Of a stretch of 64,000 nucleotides of DNA, positions 1-12,800 are shown piece after piece. This DNA comes from Pocillopora verrucosa. Taxonomy: Eukaryota; Cnidaria; Anthozoa; Scleractinia; Pocilloporidae. Location: positions 28,937,592-29,001,591 of the forward strand of contig NC_089314.1 of assembly GCF_036669915.1 (NCBI RefSeq), read 5' to 3'. Numbering within the stretch: position 1 is the stretch's first letter; each line of letters starts with the position of its first letter. A program made the translations under genes and the position numbers. Below the pieces are notes generated by a model. That model did no database searches and was not told the DNA's origin. It worked only from the letters and a program-made list of their open reading frames with translations.

Positions 1-2191
1 GAAATCTTTTTTTTATCGTGGGATCATCCCACGTCCCCTTAAACCCCTGATCTAAGGCGCGCAGATTCTTCATACCCATTACCAGATCCCTGCATAGAGC
101 TCTCTTTCCTCGGCCAAATGCTAAATTTGTGTTTGAATAAGGAACAAAACTGAAAACGGCCAAAAGGAAAAGGTGAAAGGATCATTTAGAGACTAATAAC
201 TTAATTTAGCCTTTAAAACAGCAAATGGTTGAATGTACCAATCATTTTTACCCACAGAAATTCCGGTTTTCAACACTGTCTTTGACGCAAGATTTTTCAC
301 CTTTTTTCAATGTCAGGGGGTTAAAAGACACAGCTGGAAAACCCATAATGTACGTGCGTGGTAGGATATTGGGGTCGCTATGGTTTGGATATAAAAATAT
401 TTGATCTGGAAGAGTTACATGCATGTCGGGTCTAAATTGTTTTGAAAAGCAACACCGTAGGGTTCATAGATAATTTATTTCGTAAAAGGAGGTACGTGGG
501 TGAGCGGAAATGTCTCTGTTCTAAATGTTAAACTTAATTTTGTTGTAATTGACTTAAATCCAATGATTACCTCAGCTCACAGCCAGCTGAAGAGAGAAAG
601 CGAGAGTACCTATGTGTTTCTAAGTTTCCATTGCTCTAGAGTTTGTTTTATTAAAGTTTCATTATTGTCATTAGATGTGTTAAGCCCTGTGTGCTAAGTT
701 AATACAGGTAGAGATTTTTTTTTTTGTTTTTTTTTTATGGCGTTTACCGTAGTTTTAATTTTACCTTCCTCTCTCAAAAGTAAATAAGTTATCTGATACC
801 GCTCTTGAAGTGACCGCTAAGTAAAGTATCATATGATTGCGCGTTGATAGTGTAACGTTCCTATCTACTTTGCGCCTTCTCCTTTGCAAAATACCAGAAA
901 TGGGGTCCAATTTATCTCTAGACTGAAATACTGTGGTACTACTAGTTAGGTTGTTCGTTAGGTTGGCCTTGAGAAGAAATACTGATTGTCAGAAATTGCC
1001 AATTCAGGTTACTATGCACATATGAATGGAGTTGTTAGGTTTTTTGTTGTTTTGTAATGTAATCTATAGTAATGTGGCCAATAATTATAAAATAAACATC
1101 AGCGCTAGCGTTTCAATAGGATTGTGGAGAGCTGATCGTTTGCAGAATTATCAAGCAAAAACTGTTGCAAATATTGAAGTGTGATTTCTTTGCATTAAAC
1201 CTTTGCGGAAGGCAGGTTCAGACAGAGTACTGATGGATTTGGCTGGTGTCAACCAAATAAAGGATAAGATACACTTCAAAGTTATTAGTTCTTCTGACGT
1301 CGCCATTCTTCAGAAATAGTCTTAAATGAGCGTCATACACCCATGAAATAAAGTTGCAAAAGTGCTTTTTAAATACGAATTTCTCCGCCGGTAATATGCA
1401 GAATTAAGGTTGCAAGTCGCGCTAAAGCTACGGTAAGAGAGGAAGCTTGACTAAATTTCGTCCATGACAAAGTTGGAGACCTCGAATCACACCCACTTAA
1501 AATTTGAGGTGCTCCACATGTGCATGCCACTGCGAGGATGTATTGCCAAAACTGTCACGAAAGTTTCATTCCGACACCAATACTAACAAAAGTAGGAGAA
1601 TAGCCGATTTAATGAAAAGTTCGAGATAAGAAGAGCGTTGGAGCAAAATAAGAAGACTTATCGAGTAAAACATTACTGAAATGTTCTCATTGTGACAATA
1701 GGTCTTTTAGAGTCTTGTAATCGGGTTGTGAAACATGTGCGCTCTTGCTGGGGAAAAAAACCTGACGTAATAAAATTTAAGGACATTTCCTGACCTGGGC
1801 ACGTGCGGAGTCGACGATGGTAAATTTCTTTGTACTCAATATTGTTTCGAGTCAAACTCACAAACACGATCTCTCGTAAACAAACTTTCTCTCACTTCCT
1901 AAAAGATCCGATACTATTGGTATGCTCCACTTCAAAACAACTATTCACAGACATGGTCACCGTGGAGCTGGCTTGAGAATACCGGAAATGAGCGGAGACA
2001 TGAATTGCGTAAGTAAGCGCTTGAGACATGGATCATGTGCGCATTGAAAGAACCTGAGACGGTTTAAACATATTGTTTGTTATTGCTAGTCTACCGTGCT
2101 TGCACCTAGAAGGTAGGCTTTATCTTTGTTCTCCGAAAGTGCAGTTGGGAACTGAACAAGTCAAAGGCCTGGATAAACAAAATTACTCGAC
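1..2191. other. 5' flank of DSL-1, no gene recognised
   Basis: AT-rich sequence with short T-runs (about 716-737). No open stretch longer than about 65 codons looks like a known family, and I saw no long repeat or RNA gene. It presumably contains the promoter and 5' UTR of the gene starting at 2192, but I could not pick out a convincing core promoter. Confidence 0.5.
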
Positions 2192-5100
2192 ATGGAAATC
2201 TACCTCGCAAGGTCAAACACCCTCAGGTTTCTCCTGGTTGCAGCACTACTCGTTGCTTTTCAGGTAGGGTTACTTCTTTCGCGCAAAGGCCCAACGATTT
2301 ATGTCATAACAGTTCTCGGACTTGTACCTCAAAATTTTTTTTCAGGATATTTACGAATCACAAAGTTAGTTCAACACTTCTTTGCAATATACTGCTCTGT
2401 TTTGAAAACTGTCAGCCACTTGCTATCTGTGCAACACGCTAAATTGCTAAATATTTGAGTTCCGTTGAGAAACGTTCTGAACAGGAAGTGTAAAACATAA
2501 ATTACGCTTGAGCACAGTGGATTGATTCTTCAATTTTACTTTTCTGTTCCAACGCATGCTTCGCGAAAATTTTCGATGTCAGAAATTATTCAGAAATTTA
2601 GACTTGTTTTCTTATTTCATGGTCTTGCAAAACCGCTTGCGTGTGGTAGGGATAATTAAGCTGGTATTCTGTGACTTTCCGGTGACTTTTCTATTAGTTG
2701 CAAGTGATCAGGGCATGTGTTAATTATCACGCGGCGATTCAATTTTATGAAGATTATCTCGCATTTACTGAAAACGTTTTCACAGAGTCGGTTCAAGGTA
2801 ATGCTAGTTGAAATGAGTGCAAGGATGAGACAAAAAATCGATACCCTCGACTGAAGAATGATTTGGATACATAATCTTAACTGGGAACATAGCCTTTCGC
2901 AATATTCATTTCAAGTTTGGTTTCCGGCTACATTAGTTACAAGATCACTTGAGGAAAAGTTTGATACTTATAAAAGTTTACGGGAGCTGAGGCGCATCGA
3001 TTTTCGACTAATGAAAGGCATCTTATGCCTTTCTGTACGCCTTAGTAACTTTTTGTCTCGCAAGAGTTCTCAAGCGAAACGTTTCGTTATATCTATGTAT
3101 GAACTGAGCTTTGTTGAAAAACAGTGACATGTCTTGCATCGAAATGGGAGGTGTTTGAAAAAGGATTATGAGCAAACAAGTTGTTCGCTCTGGCTGAAGG
3201 TTAACTGTCGTCAAAAAGCGAGATGTATGAAGCACCTCAAAGAAAAAAAAAATGAAAATGAAAATTAAATCGCAATGCCAATATACATAAAGGGATTCAT
3301 GGAACTCTGTTATGTAACTTTTTTTTCAGAATAAAATATATGAAAGTCTGATGCGAATCGATTTTTCCTAGAAAAACCATAATGTGAAACTCAGCAGTTA
3401 TCTTTTTCTCGACCCCATTTCATGCAGTTTCGTTTACTTTCAAAACAAGAAAACATAAGTTTTCCATTTCTTGCCGTCAGTTAGAACATAAACCTACTTT
3501 GCATACTTTCCTTCTTGCAGTAATTAATTTTCAGTGTTTACGTTTAAGAGAGTGTAATTTCTAGAAACGGATTTCTTCTCAGTTGTCAACGCATTGGAGT
3601 CTCACACTTAAATAGGGTTGCCTTCATTTTTAATGGCAATGGGACCGAGTTGAGTCCACTTCTCTATGTAGTGATGCGCGTGATAAGTGAAATCAGACTA
3701 CCGCGAAGCGGAGTCACGAGTATGGTGATGGAAGAAATTCCTAAGACCAACAAGTCAAAACTATAACAACATTTGAGAGACATCGGTTATACGGTTTCAC
3801 AAAATCTATCGTTTCTTACAGAAGGTAGTAGCCACAAAAATGTTTATTTACAGACATTTTCTCTGAAATAGACACATTACTCATTTGAGCACTGCTAATA
3901 TGTTAACTCAAAAATATGACAATAGTGTGTAGTTCAAAGCCGCTTTGTATGAAATATTACATATATGCAAAGTTAGAATACAGTAGTTACTGCAGTTAAA
4001 AATTACGACTGCGTTGATCACTAAGATTGATCGTTTAGGTTTTTTTGAAACAATATGCATCTGCTTCATGAGAGGGGGGGGGGGGAGGTGGGAGGGGTAA
4101 AGTATGAACCAAAGACCACAGCGCGATTAATTGACGAACTGACTCCAGTGGTAGACTAGAACCAGAACTAGAACTACGATGATAAGTAAATATGATTAAA
4201 CATCTAATCAGGAGAGCTGTTTTACTTCCCAAGGTTCCGACTTCAGCTGGTCCTGGTGGAAAGGTTTCACTACTTCTCAAAAGTTTCTCAAATCCATCAA
4301 ATAAAGACTTGAACGGAGATTGTTGTGAACCATCTTGTAGGAGTTGTGACTATTACTTGGAAATTTGTCTGAAACAATCTGTTGGCGGATCTTGTTTGGT
4401 CTCTGCGACGACAAATACATATCATGACACCAAGCATGTTGTCTTTGGTGCAAACGAAGGCTTCTATCGTGGAGGAAGAAACCCACTGATATGGAGTTTC
4501 TCTTCGTGGAAGGTATGCCGGAGTAAGCCAGAGTAAGGCGATCAAACATAAGTATATAGGTCTATCTTACAAATCGTGAGAGTTTCTACATCATTGCTTC
4601 TCTGCATGAATTATATTGCTTTTAACGCTTTTACGAAACAATTCTTCTTTCCTTTCTTATGAATGTTCTTTTTTGGACTGGAAATTGTTGATAAATATCG
4701 AGCCCCTTCACGCCCAGCAAAAAACATTGAGGGTCTGGAAAACTTGACTGATAGCAGTTGATGATTAACTATCCTCGTAGATAATTTTCCTTCTCAATAT
4801 CAACGTACTTTTTGCTGAGGAAACTATCACTATCATCATTCATGAAGCAGTAAAAGTAAGATAAAGTAACGACTATAACTTTTTTAGGTTCGTTCGTGGT
4901 AAGTGTCAAAGCCATGGATTATGATCCACTATCATCGGATGACATGATAGACAGATACGAAAAGAAAGTCACCGTCATTCCTAGTTCATGGACTTCCTCC
5001 AAGAATTGGCGGGAAATCACTTTGGGTGGTAACCCGTCTACGACTGTTTTGCAATACACAGTCCAGTGCAGCAAAGATTATTATGGTCCTAGTTGTACCA

Positions 5101-8100
5101 CGCTTTGTATAGAGCGCGATGACAACATAGCAGGTCATTACACGTGCGATAAAACTACTGGTCATAAGGTTTGCCGCGTTGGATGGTATGGTGCCAGCTG
5201 TAAGGTATACTGTATACCTCACGATGACAACACAAACGGACACTACACATGCGAGCCAGGGACAGGAAGAAAGATTTGTCTTTATGGATGGTATGGACTC
5301 AGCTGTAAGGTACACTGTGTCCCAAGGAATGACTCGCTGGCGGGTTATAATTGCGATTCCCAGGGACAAAAAAATTGTTTGCATAACTGGTATGGCAAAA
5401 ATAAATGTACTGTTTATTGCAAACAGACCAACGATTCTAAGGCTGGCTACATGTGTGACTCAAATGGAAACAGGATGTGTTTACAAGGCTGGTATGGACC
5501 TTCATGCGATTGCAAAGCAAGGAACGACTCTTCCATGGGTTACACCTGTAATATTACAACCGGAAGAAGAATCTGCCTTGAGGGATGGTTCGGCGACTAT
5601 TGTGACATTTTCTGTTCCCCAAGAAATGATTCAGCAGGTCATTACATTTGCAACAGTGGCACTGGAGCTAAAGAGTGTCTGCTCAACTGGTATGGAGAAA
5701 ACTGTACTGTTTACTGCCAATCTAGGAATAATTCTATTGGTCAGCACGAGTGCACTGTAAATGGGAGTAAGCTGTGTGCACGTAACTGGTATGGACCCAA
5801 CTGCACAATTTATTGCGCCTTAAGAGATGATCAGACGGGTCACTTCACTTGTCACCCAAAGACAGGACGGATGATTTGTAATCCGGGCTGGTATGGTGGC
5901 AATTGTACTACTTTCTGCGTTCCTCAAGATAGTGATTGGTATGGGCATTACAATTGTAACAAGATCGATGGAAGTAAGATGTGTCATAGTAACTGGTATG
6001 GAGCTCAGTGCTCTACCTTCTGTTCTCCTCAAAATAACTCGGACGGGCATTACAAGTGCGATAAGAGAAATGGCAGCAAGATTTGCTTGGATAACTGGTA
6101 TGGAACCGAGTGCAAATCTTTTTGCAAGGCAACAAACAATTCAGAAGGACACTACCGTTGTGCGATAGAGGACGGGACCAAGATTTGTGACCGGAGCTGG
6201 TTTGGACAAAACTGCACCATTTATTGCACAGCGAGAAATGACTCTCAAGGGCATTACGTATGCGATCCTCGCGACGGTAGCAAGATGTGTCACCGGGGCT
6301 GGTTTGGTCGAAATTGCTCAATGCATTGTGTACCCAGCAACAACTCTAAGGGACATTACGACTGTAGGTCTGAGGAAGGTACAAAGATATGTCACCAAAC
6401 TTGGTATGGCCCTAACTGCTCCACTAATTGTATCCCTAGGGATGACTCCGTCGGCCACTATAGTTGTGATGCCACCAATGGAAGCAAGGTATGTAACTTG
6501 CATTGGTATGGACCTAACTGCACTGCATTTTGCAAGGCGAAAAACAACAACGAAGGGCATTACACGTGTGAGGAGGACACCGGCCAAAAACTGTGTTTGA
6601 AAGGTTGGCAAGGAGAAGCGTGTCTTCAAAGTAAGTGTACTGAGTTGTGAATATTTTCCTTTCCTTATTATTGATCATCCGGTCAACCCAGAAAATGCAG
6701 GTAGAAAGTGTTTGGATGAAATGACTTGAAAAAATGTCGCAAAATAAATAAGTTAAAGTAAGAGTAGTTGCTATTATTGCTGAACTTTATTTTCTTTTTA
6801 TTTTTAAGAAGTTATATCTACTTCTCACTCATCTATAAGGACTCCTACGTCATTGTCGTCTTTCCCGACCGGAAAGAAAACCACAGACCACATTATTACG
6901 ACTGCGTTCTTCCCTCAGACCGAGATGTCAACTACGGAGTCGACTGAAGAAAATAGCGCTGTGGAAAAGGAAAGTAGAAAGGCAGATGAGGAAGGATGGT
7001 TGACTAAAACGCGGATCGGTTTGATCACTGGAGGCTTTGCATTACTACTGTGTATATGTGCCATAATTATGATAGCTATGCTAAGGTCAGTATCTCTTTG
7101 CAGAAATCACGTGCATGTTTCATTTTGTATAAATTACCTGTTAGATTCGGATCTTATGAGAAGGGAGAGATTCCTTAGGTGTCTAGCCTAAGCTAACCAA
7201 ACTAATCCGGAAATTTGGGATTAAAATATCATGAAATGCGCGTATTTTTTGTGATTCACATTAAAAAGCAGGACTGTTTAGATACCTTTTCGGATGATTT
7301 TAAAGTTGTTCTGAAAGAAGAGCCTTCCCAATTTGCCGTATTCATTGGACTTGAGGAACGAACCGGGAACAAACCAAAGGTTTGACCAGCGAGTTCAGTA
7401 AGAAGAAGATCCAAGTGTCCATGTACATATTTCCTATTTCAGTTTAACTGTGTATTAAGGAATTCGAGTTCATTCAGGCTTCTTTTGTTCAACCTCAGTT
7501 GCAGGCCAAAAGCCAAGCGAGTTCCCTATTTTAGACAAAAAAATGAAACACGGATGCATTCATCAGAAAGACGAGCAAGTGGTAGAGTAAACCCATTAGC
7601 AGACGATATCCTGACGCAATATGAAATGAACGAAATGTTCTTCAAGGTTCAACAAGTCTCTTGGTGAGTTTCTTTCTCTGCTAAAAAGGACTGGATTGAT
7701 TTTTGGTGACTGGAATCTCCCTTATGTTGGATGAGTAATGCAATTTATATATGTTGAAGAGTACGATCGTGTTTGACTTAAAATCCTTTTTTTTTTTTTC
7801 ATTCAGAGCACATACATATGATAAAAACAACTTAAGGTCACCCTGTAACTTAAATAAACTATTCTCGTTCTGATGAAGTAAAATAAAGATAACTTTAACT
7901 TTTCTTCAAGAAACGCAAAAATTCGCAATAAACGGAAAGTTCAAGGCCTACTTCGGTGAGAAAAAGGTATAAGCTTTACATCAAACAATTTGATACCATC
8001 TGTTTTTTATGATAACCGGAGGTAAACCAATTAGTTTTTGTTTTTTTGTTTATTGCACCGTCTCTTTAAATTCAAAGACATCTTTGCACCTTGCAGAAAT

Positions 8101-8360
8101 AAACTCAGTTTGTCATAATTTGGGTGTTTTCAAAGAACTGTTAAGCCACTTTAACCTTTTTAGAATATTTGGTGAAGACTGATTTGACTATTCATTTTTT
8201 TTCGTTGTGTAGGATTGAAGACGGCTCAAGACAAGTAGACGACCACCTGGTGATGTACAATAATCCACTTTTTGCTCCACGAAAACAAAAACCCAAGTGC
8301 GGTACCAGTGACAAACAACTAAAACTTGACAACGATTGGAATGTTGTGTTTGATTTGTGA
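2192..8360 (+). CDS. DSL-1: membrane Notch-ligand-like protein with 15 tandem DSL repeats
   Basis: Six exons: 2192-2263, 4234-4522, 4888-6630, 6809-7085, 7505-7663, 8213-8360. Phases agree at every junction and sum to 895 residues. Exon 1 is a signal peptide (hydrophobic core LLVAALLVAF). Exon 2 is an MNNL domain (CCEPSCRSCDYYLEICL resembles the Jagged CCGG..CDTYFKVCL block). Residues ~181-700, in one 1.7-kb exon, hold 15 units of W-Y-G-x-x-C-x3-C...GHY-x-C...G-x-K-x-C, many with N-glycosylation sites. A Thr/Ser-rich stalk follows, then a membrane helix at ~771-792 and a ~100-residue tail with NPLA, YEMN and NNPLF and a terminal FDL that could bind a class II PDZ domain. There are no EGF repeats, unlike Delta or Jagged. 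Exon 2 was ended at 4522 (GTAAGC donor) because the donor at 4513 breaks the frame. Family membership is clear; signalling through Notch is inference. Confidence 0.88.
4072..4097 (+). repeat. G-run in DSL-1 intron 1
   Basis: A run of about 12 G followed by further GGG and GGGG tracts, about 140 bp before exon 2. The tract spacing would allow a G-quadruplex in DNA or pre-mRNA. It may also be a simple homopolymer expansion. Confidence 0.6.
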
Positions 8361-9890
8361 ACAAAAGGGTAAAATTGACAAGTTGACAGAAGTTGTAAAT
8401 TTAATTCCATATGAAATCGAGCTTCAGGTATAAAAATAGCCGTAAAGGCGGACAAGTGACACCAAGAAACAGATTGCTCTTATGTATAATAAAATCTCTG
8501 GTGAGATTTCATACAAATGAAAGGTCAGAAAATTGCGTCTGAAAATTGCTCATCTACGAGTCGAAATGTCATTATGAGGGGCTAAACGTGCCTTTGATCT
8601 GAGATTCTAGATTACAACCTTGTAGACGAATCTCCTTTTTTTGTCAAAAATGTCTGAAATTTCTTCGCAGTGAGAACTCAGGCCGCAGGAGCCACGCTAA
8701 CCTGTCAACACATTTATTTATAAATCAATTTACATTTCCGTTTGTTTGGTCATTAGGAAGTTTCGAGACCACTGTTGCAGATCTTGAAGTAACCAGACTC
8801 TTCATGTTATAAAGTCTGGAATTGGCTATTGGTCCCATAAAATCGGGTCCACGCGTGATTTTAGGATGAGTACTCTCTGCTACTTGAGTGCTTGAATCCT
8901 GCAGGGATCTAAAACTAATTATACATCTATTGTGGAAGAAATTAAAGAATGCTTTTTTCTTTTAGGAAGGATTCGTTTTCAATCAGTCAAGTTTAAGGAG
9001 TGTTAAGCCGGAATTCTTTGAGAATTCTCTAGAAGTTGTATTTGTTTACCAAAGCATATCAACTACTCTTTCAGCACTCAACTTTTAGAGCGATCTTTCC
9101 AATATCCATTTACTATAAACGGATGAACACCTTGTAACAAGAGGAGAGGCATTAAACATAGGCCAGGAGCTCATTAATGGGCTCTTGCATTGGCTTAGTT
9201 CCATTTAATCTTCCAGAAATGGGGTATTACTAAATAGTGGATCAGCGGACGGTAGAACCTCCGGAACCCATGTTTCTCTGTGAAAGAAAAGTAATCAGAT
9301 AAACAAGAAACTAAAAAGACTCTAACACTGTCTGAAAGTTCGTTTTCGGGTATAAAGAAGAATACTTTAAAAGAGAAATATGTTTTAACCGTCCTTGACG
9401 TCCAACTCCAACTGTAGCGACATTCACAGTACTAGTACAAGGGTATGTAAGATCAGTAGGAGCAATCAGCAGTCACCTACCCTGAGTGATGATAATTGAA
9501 CAATAATTTAAAAGCTCGAACAGTTTGGGTACCGCGGTATCTGAACAACCCCTCATCCGAAGGATATCAGCAAACTTTCAGGCTGGAATCTAGAACAGTA
9601 TTCGGGTGCTTTTAGTTTTTATTATAATTTTTTTGATGAAAATTAATAGTTCTGCAGGTTCCTTAAGTTCTGCCGGTTCCACTGATTCCAGTGGTTCCGC
9701 GGTGTACTGATCTTCAAATTAGTAACACTCCCAGAAATGCCGAACAAGATCTCCACACCTATATAATCCAAGCGTGAACTATTGGAGTTCATTTCAGCGG
9801 GTGTGCCGACACAGCCCTGTTCAAGTTGTTGTTCGGTTTCCAGATACAGATCCTTACTAAGTGCCAACGCCGAGCGATAGAAAACGGAAA
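8361..9890. other. Spacer between DSL-1 and DSL-2
   Basis: Holds the 3' UTR of DSL-1, with an AATAAA at 8488-8493 as the likely poly(A) signal, and then the 5' flank of DSL-2. I saw no further gene or recognisable mobile element. Confidence 0.5.
8488..8493 (+). promoter_or_regulatory. Poly(A) signal of DSL-1
   Basis: AATAAA 128 bp after the DSL-1 stop codon, the first canonical hexamer downstream. Confidence 0.5.
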
Positions 9891-12800
9891 ATGAAGTTAC
9901 TTCCACTGCTATCAGCTGCGGCGATGATGCTTTTCTTTGTGGTAAGTCCTTTCAGTTACGCTGCATAGACAACTATGCCTTAAAGGAGGTGTAGTTGATG
10001 GAAACTGCTGGAAAGTGAATTAAAAAAGGTTCCAATCTTTGTTTCGTGGCCAATGAAATATAAGGCTAGGGAAAAGATAAAACCAAGCCTCGCGCCAGGT
10101 TAATGATTTAATCATGATTTTGTTGTGGGATCTCTCATCAACTGAACAACAACGAACTCGATGGCGGTGGTTACTAGAGCATGGAATGGCTTAAATCCAC
10201 CTAAAAGCAGCTACAACCACCTAAAACCACCTAAAACCACTTGAAACCACCTACAACCACCTTCAGAATACTATTTTAAACATTTTGAAGCATTTTTGCG
10301 ACAATTTTGTTGACAAATATAAATACCCACGGGAAATGTTGTCTTGTTTCGCGGGTCCCCGTCGACAGCGAAAACTAAAACCCCTGAAAATTAAGTCACT
10401 GTGTGCGACCTTTGTCTATCCAATGGCTCGCATGACCGGGGAAAAACACAAGTCAAATTGTTTACACAGGAGCAGCACCAAGAGCATTGACCCTTTTCGA
10501 GAGATACATAGACTACGTTTTAGAGGTCTGCTTTTTTCAATGTCTGACAAGGGTGAACGGGACACCAAGCAGGTAGTCGAAAATTTGATGAGGTTACGTA
10601 ATATAACATCAGGGGTGATGTGTGTAAAGAAAACCCGAGCAACCCTAACCATCTGAAATTGCTTCAAATCGGGCTGTGGAGCGAGCGTACAAGAAAAAAA
10701 ACAAAACAGTTTTATAGTGAGTTGGTATTACTCAGAGAAAAAAATTAAATTGACTGAGAATAGGAAACCACGAAAAGAACAATGACATTTGAAACGATGT
10801 GTGAGAAACAGAACTTTCAAATCTCGCGATATTCATGTAGCTTACAAATTCCCTAAAATTACCGCACTTAAAAGCAGCATCCTTACGAGTCCCAAACGCG
10901 AAATAGATCGAGCTCTCGTAACCTACGACATGCTGGCATTAATTTGTTCCGATTCTAGCTCTCGGTTTACCCGGCAGAGGCTTTTCATGCGGGTTTCGGG
11001 CTTCGGTTAGTCTTTACTTTGACCCACGCGAAAGCCTCTGGAACGGTCACTGACCAGTTCTATCGACCCGCCGATGGCTTTCGTACTTGGACCACGTAGG
11101 TTCTTTTATACTACGTATTTCTGGTCGTTAGTTTACGGAAGGCGCTGGCTAAAGAGTGAGAGGATTCTCTGAAATTATTCAAATTCAATTGTTTGCAGTG
11201 CTCCTCCGTGGCACGTCCAAAACGGGCCGTTTGTCTAGGATCAGGTTACCAAATTCTCTTCTTATTGCAAGAATTGTCGCAAGCTTGGAACCAAATCTCA
11301 TCCGTAAACAGTTTCTGTTATTTGTTCAAATTATTGGGCCTGTTTGGATGTTCTATATATCACAAATAGATTAAGGAAATTTGAGAGTGTTAGAGCCCTG
11401 GTGCAGAATTTGAAATTAAATAAATTGAACCGCTGGAATCTTCTTTCAGACTCAAACGGACCTTTGGACCTCTTTTTGTTACAAAGGTATGACATGAATA
11501 CAGATGTATCCGCTTTAGGTTACTTCCCACCTTCATGGGCCGAAAAAAGGGGTTTTTTTCTTACTAGACAAAACTGACTTCAAACATTTTACCTAACGTT
11601 TTCAAGAAAAAAATTTTAAAAATCTCCTAAAGCTCTAAAAGTTATTTTAAAAAACGTAATTTCAGATGAAAGCTAGTAAATCAAGTAGGTGTCATAATCT
11701 CGAACCTGGGCGAATTCCTTGGAGGAAATTTTCTCGGCAAGCTCGTTTTTCATATTATTTGCATCGCGCACCTGAAAAAATTCACATGTGGAAGCTCTCT
11801 GCTTGGGGAAAAATCTCTTCTCATGGAAAAATCAAAGGAAGAAGAATTTCCATAGTAAAAAAAAAAAGAAAGAGTACCATTCTATCAAGAAAAGAAAAAA
11901 ACCCTCGGTGAAAGCGACTGGTAGTGGCGGAGTCCAGATTACGAACAAAGAAGTCGCGTCATAAACAAAATTTGTCATACTTAAAGTCAAAACGAGTTTT
12001 CCTTTTCTTTATACAAAAAAACTAGCACTTGTCTTACTTTTCAAGCTAGCGGCTGCAGCGAAACTGAAAAATCACATTAGAGGATAATTTTATTTTCACG
12101 AGCAGAAGACTCGCCAAGTAATTAATGAATCTATCAGGTTTCAAGTGGTAATTTGCTTGAATATCGGCAAACAGCAAACTCCTGAACTTCCAAGGGTTTC
12201 CCCGCAAATAGGAGTAATCTCGTCCTCATAGTGAACGTGAACGAACGAGCATCTTTCCGCGCCTAATGGAGGCTATTCTGTTTATTATCCTTCCAATATT
12301 TTTGCAAATTTTGGGTTAAGAAATGTTTATGAACAGCTTATCGTTTACTGCGTGGAATGTTCACTTTTCAGCGTTCCCTGCTACGATTTTATAAACAAAC
12401 AAAACATGTCCCCTCTTTTATAACAACCACAAAACGCTCTTTCACCACATTTTAACTTTAAAAGAAGACTTATCGTAATGGACGTAGAGCTCGAAAATCA
12501 TCGGGAATATCGATCACTTATAGACGCATCACGTTGACAGGTATTCCTCAGCTAAACTGGGGGAATATCCGAGGATATCACTCAAGTGATATTCCCCAAT
12601 TTTCAAATCTTACGTTCACTACGATAAGTCGTCGTTTAAAATTTAATTAATGATGAGAGAGCGTTTCATTGTTGTTACGGAAGAATTGTTCATTAAGTCG
12701 CACAAGAGAACACTCAAACAACACACCCCACACAGAAAACAGTAAGCTGTTCGTACACATTCTTTTCACACGCTTGGCAAAATATTTGAAAGATAAGAAA

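Noticed and set aside
4513-4524. Using the AAG|GTATGC donor at 4513 as the end of DSL-1 exon 2
   Set aside because: It leaves phase 0, and the next exon would then read into a stop. The GTAAGC donor at 4523 restores the frame and gives a model whose total length is divisible by three.
10285-10656. A 123-codon open frame in DSL-2 intron 1 as a gene
   Set aside because: No family resemblance, no splice context, lies inside a repeat-bearing intron, and an overlapping minus-strand frame is almost as long.
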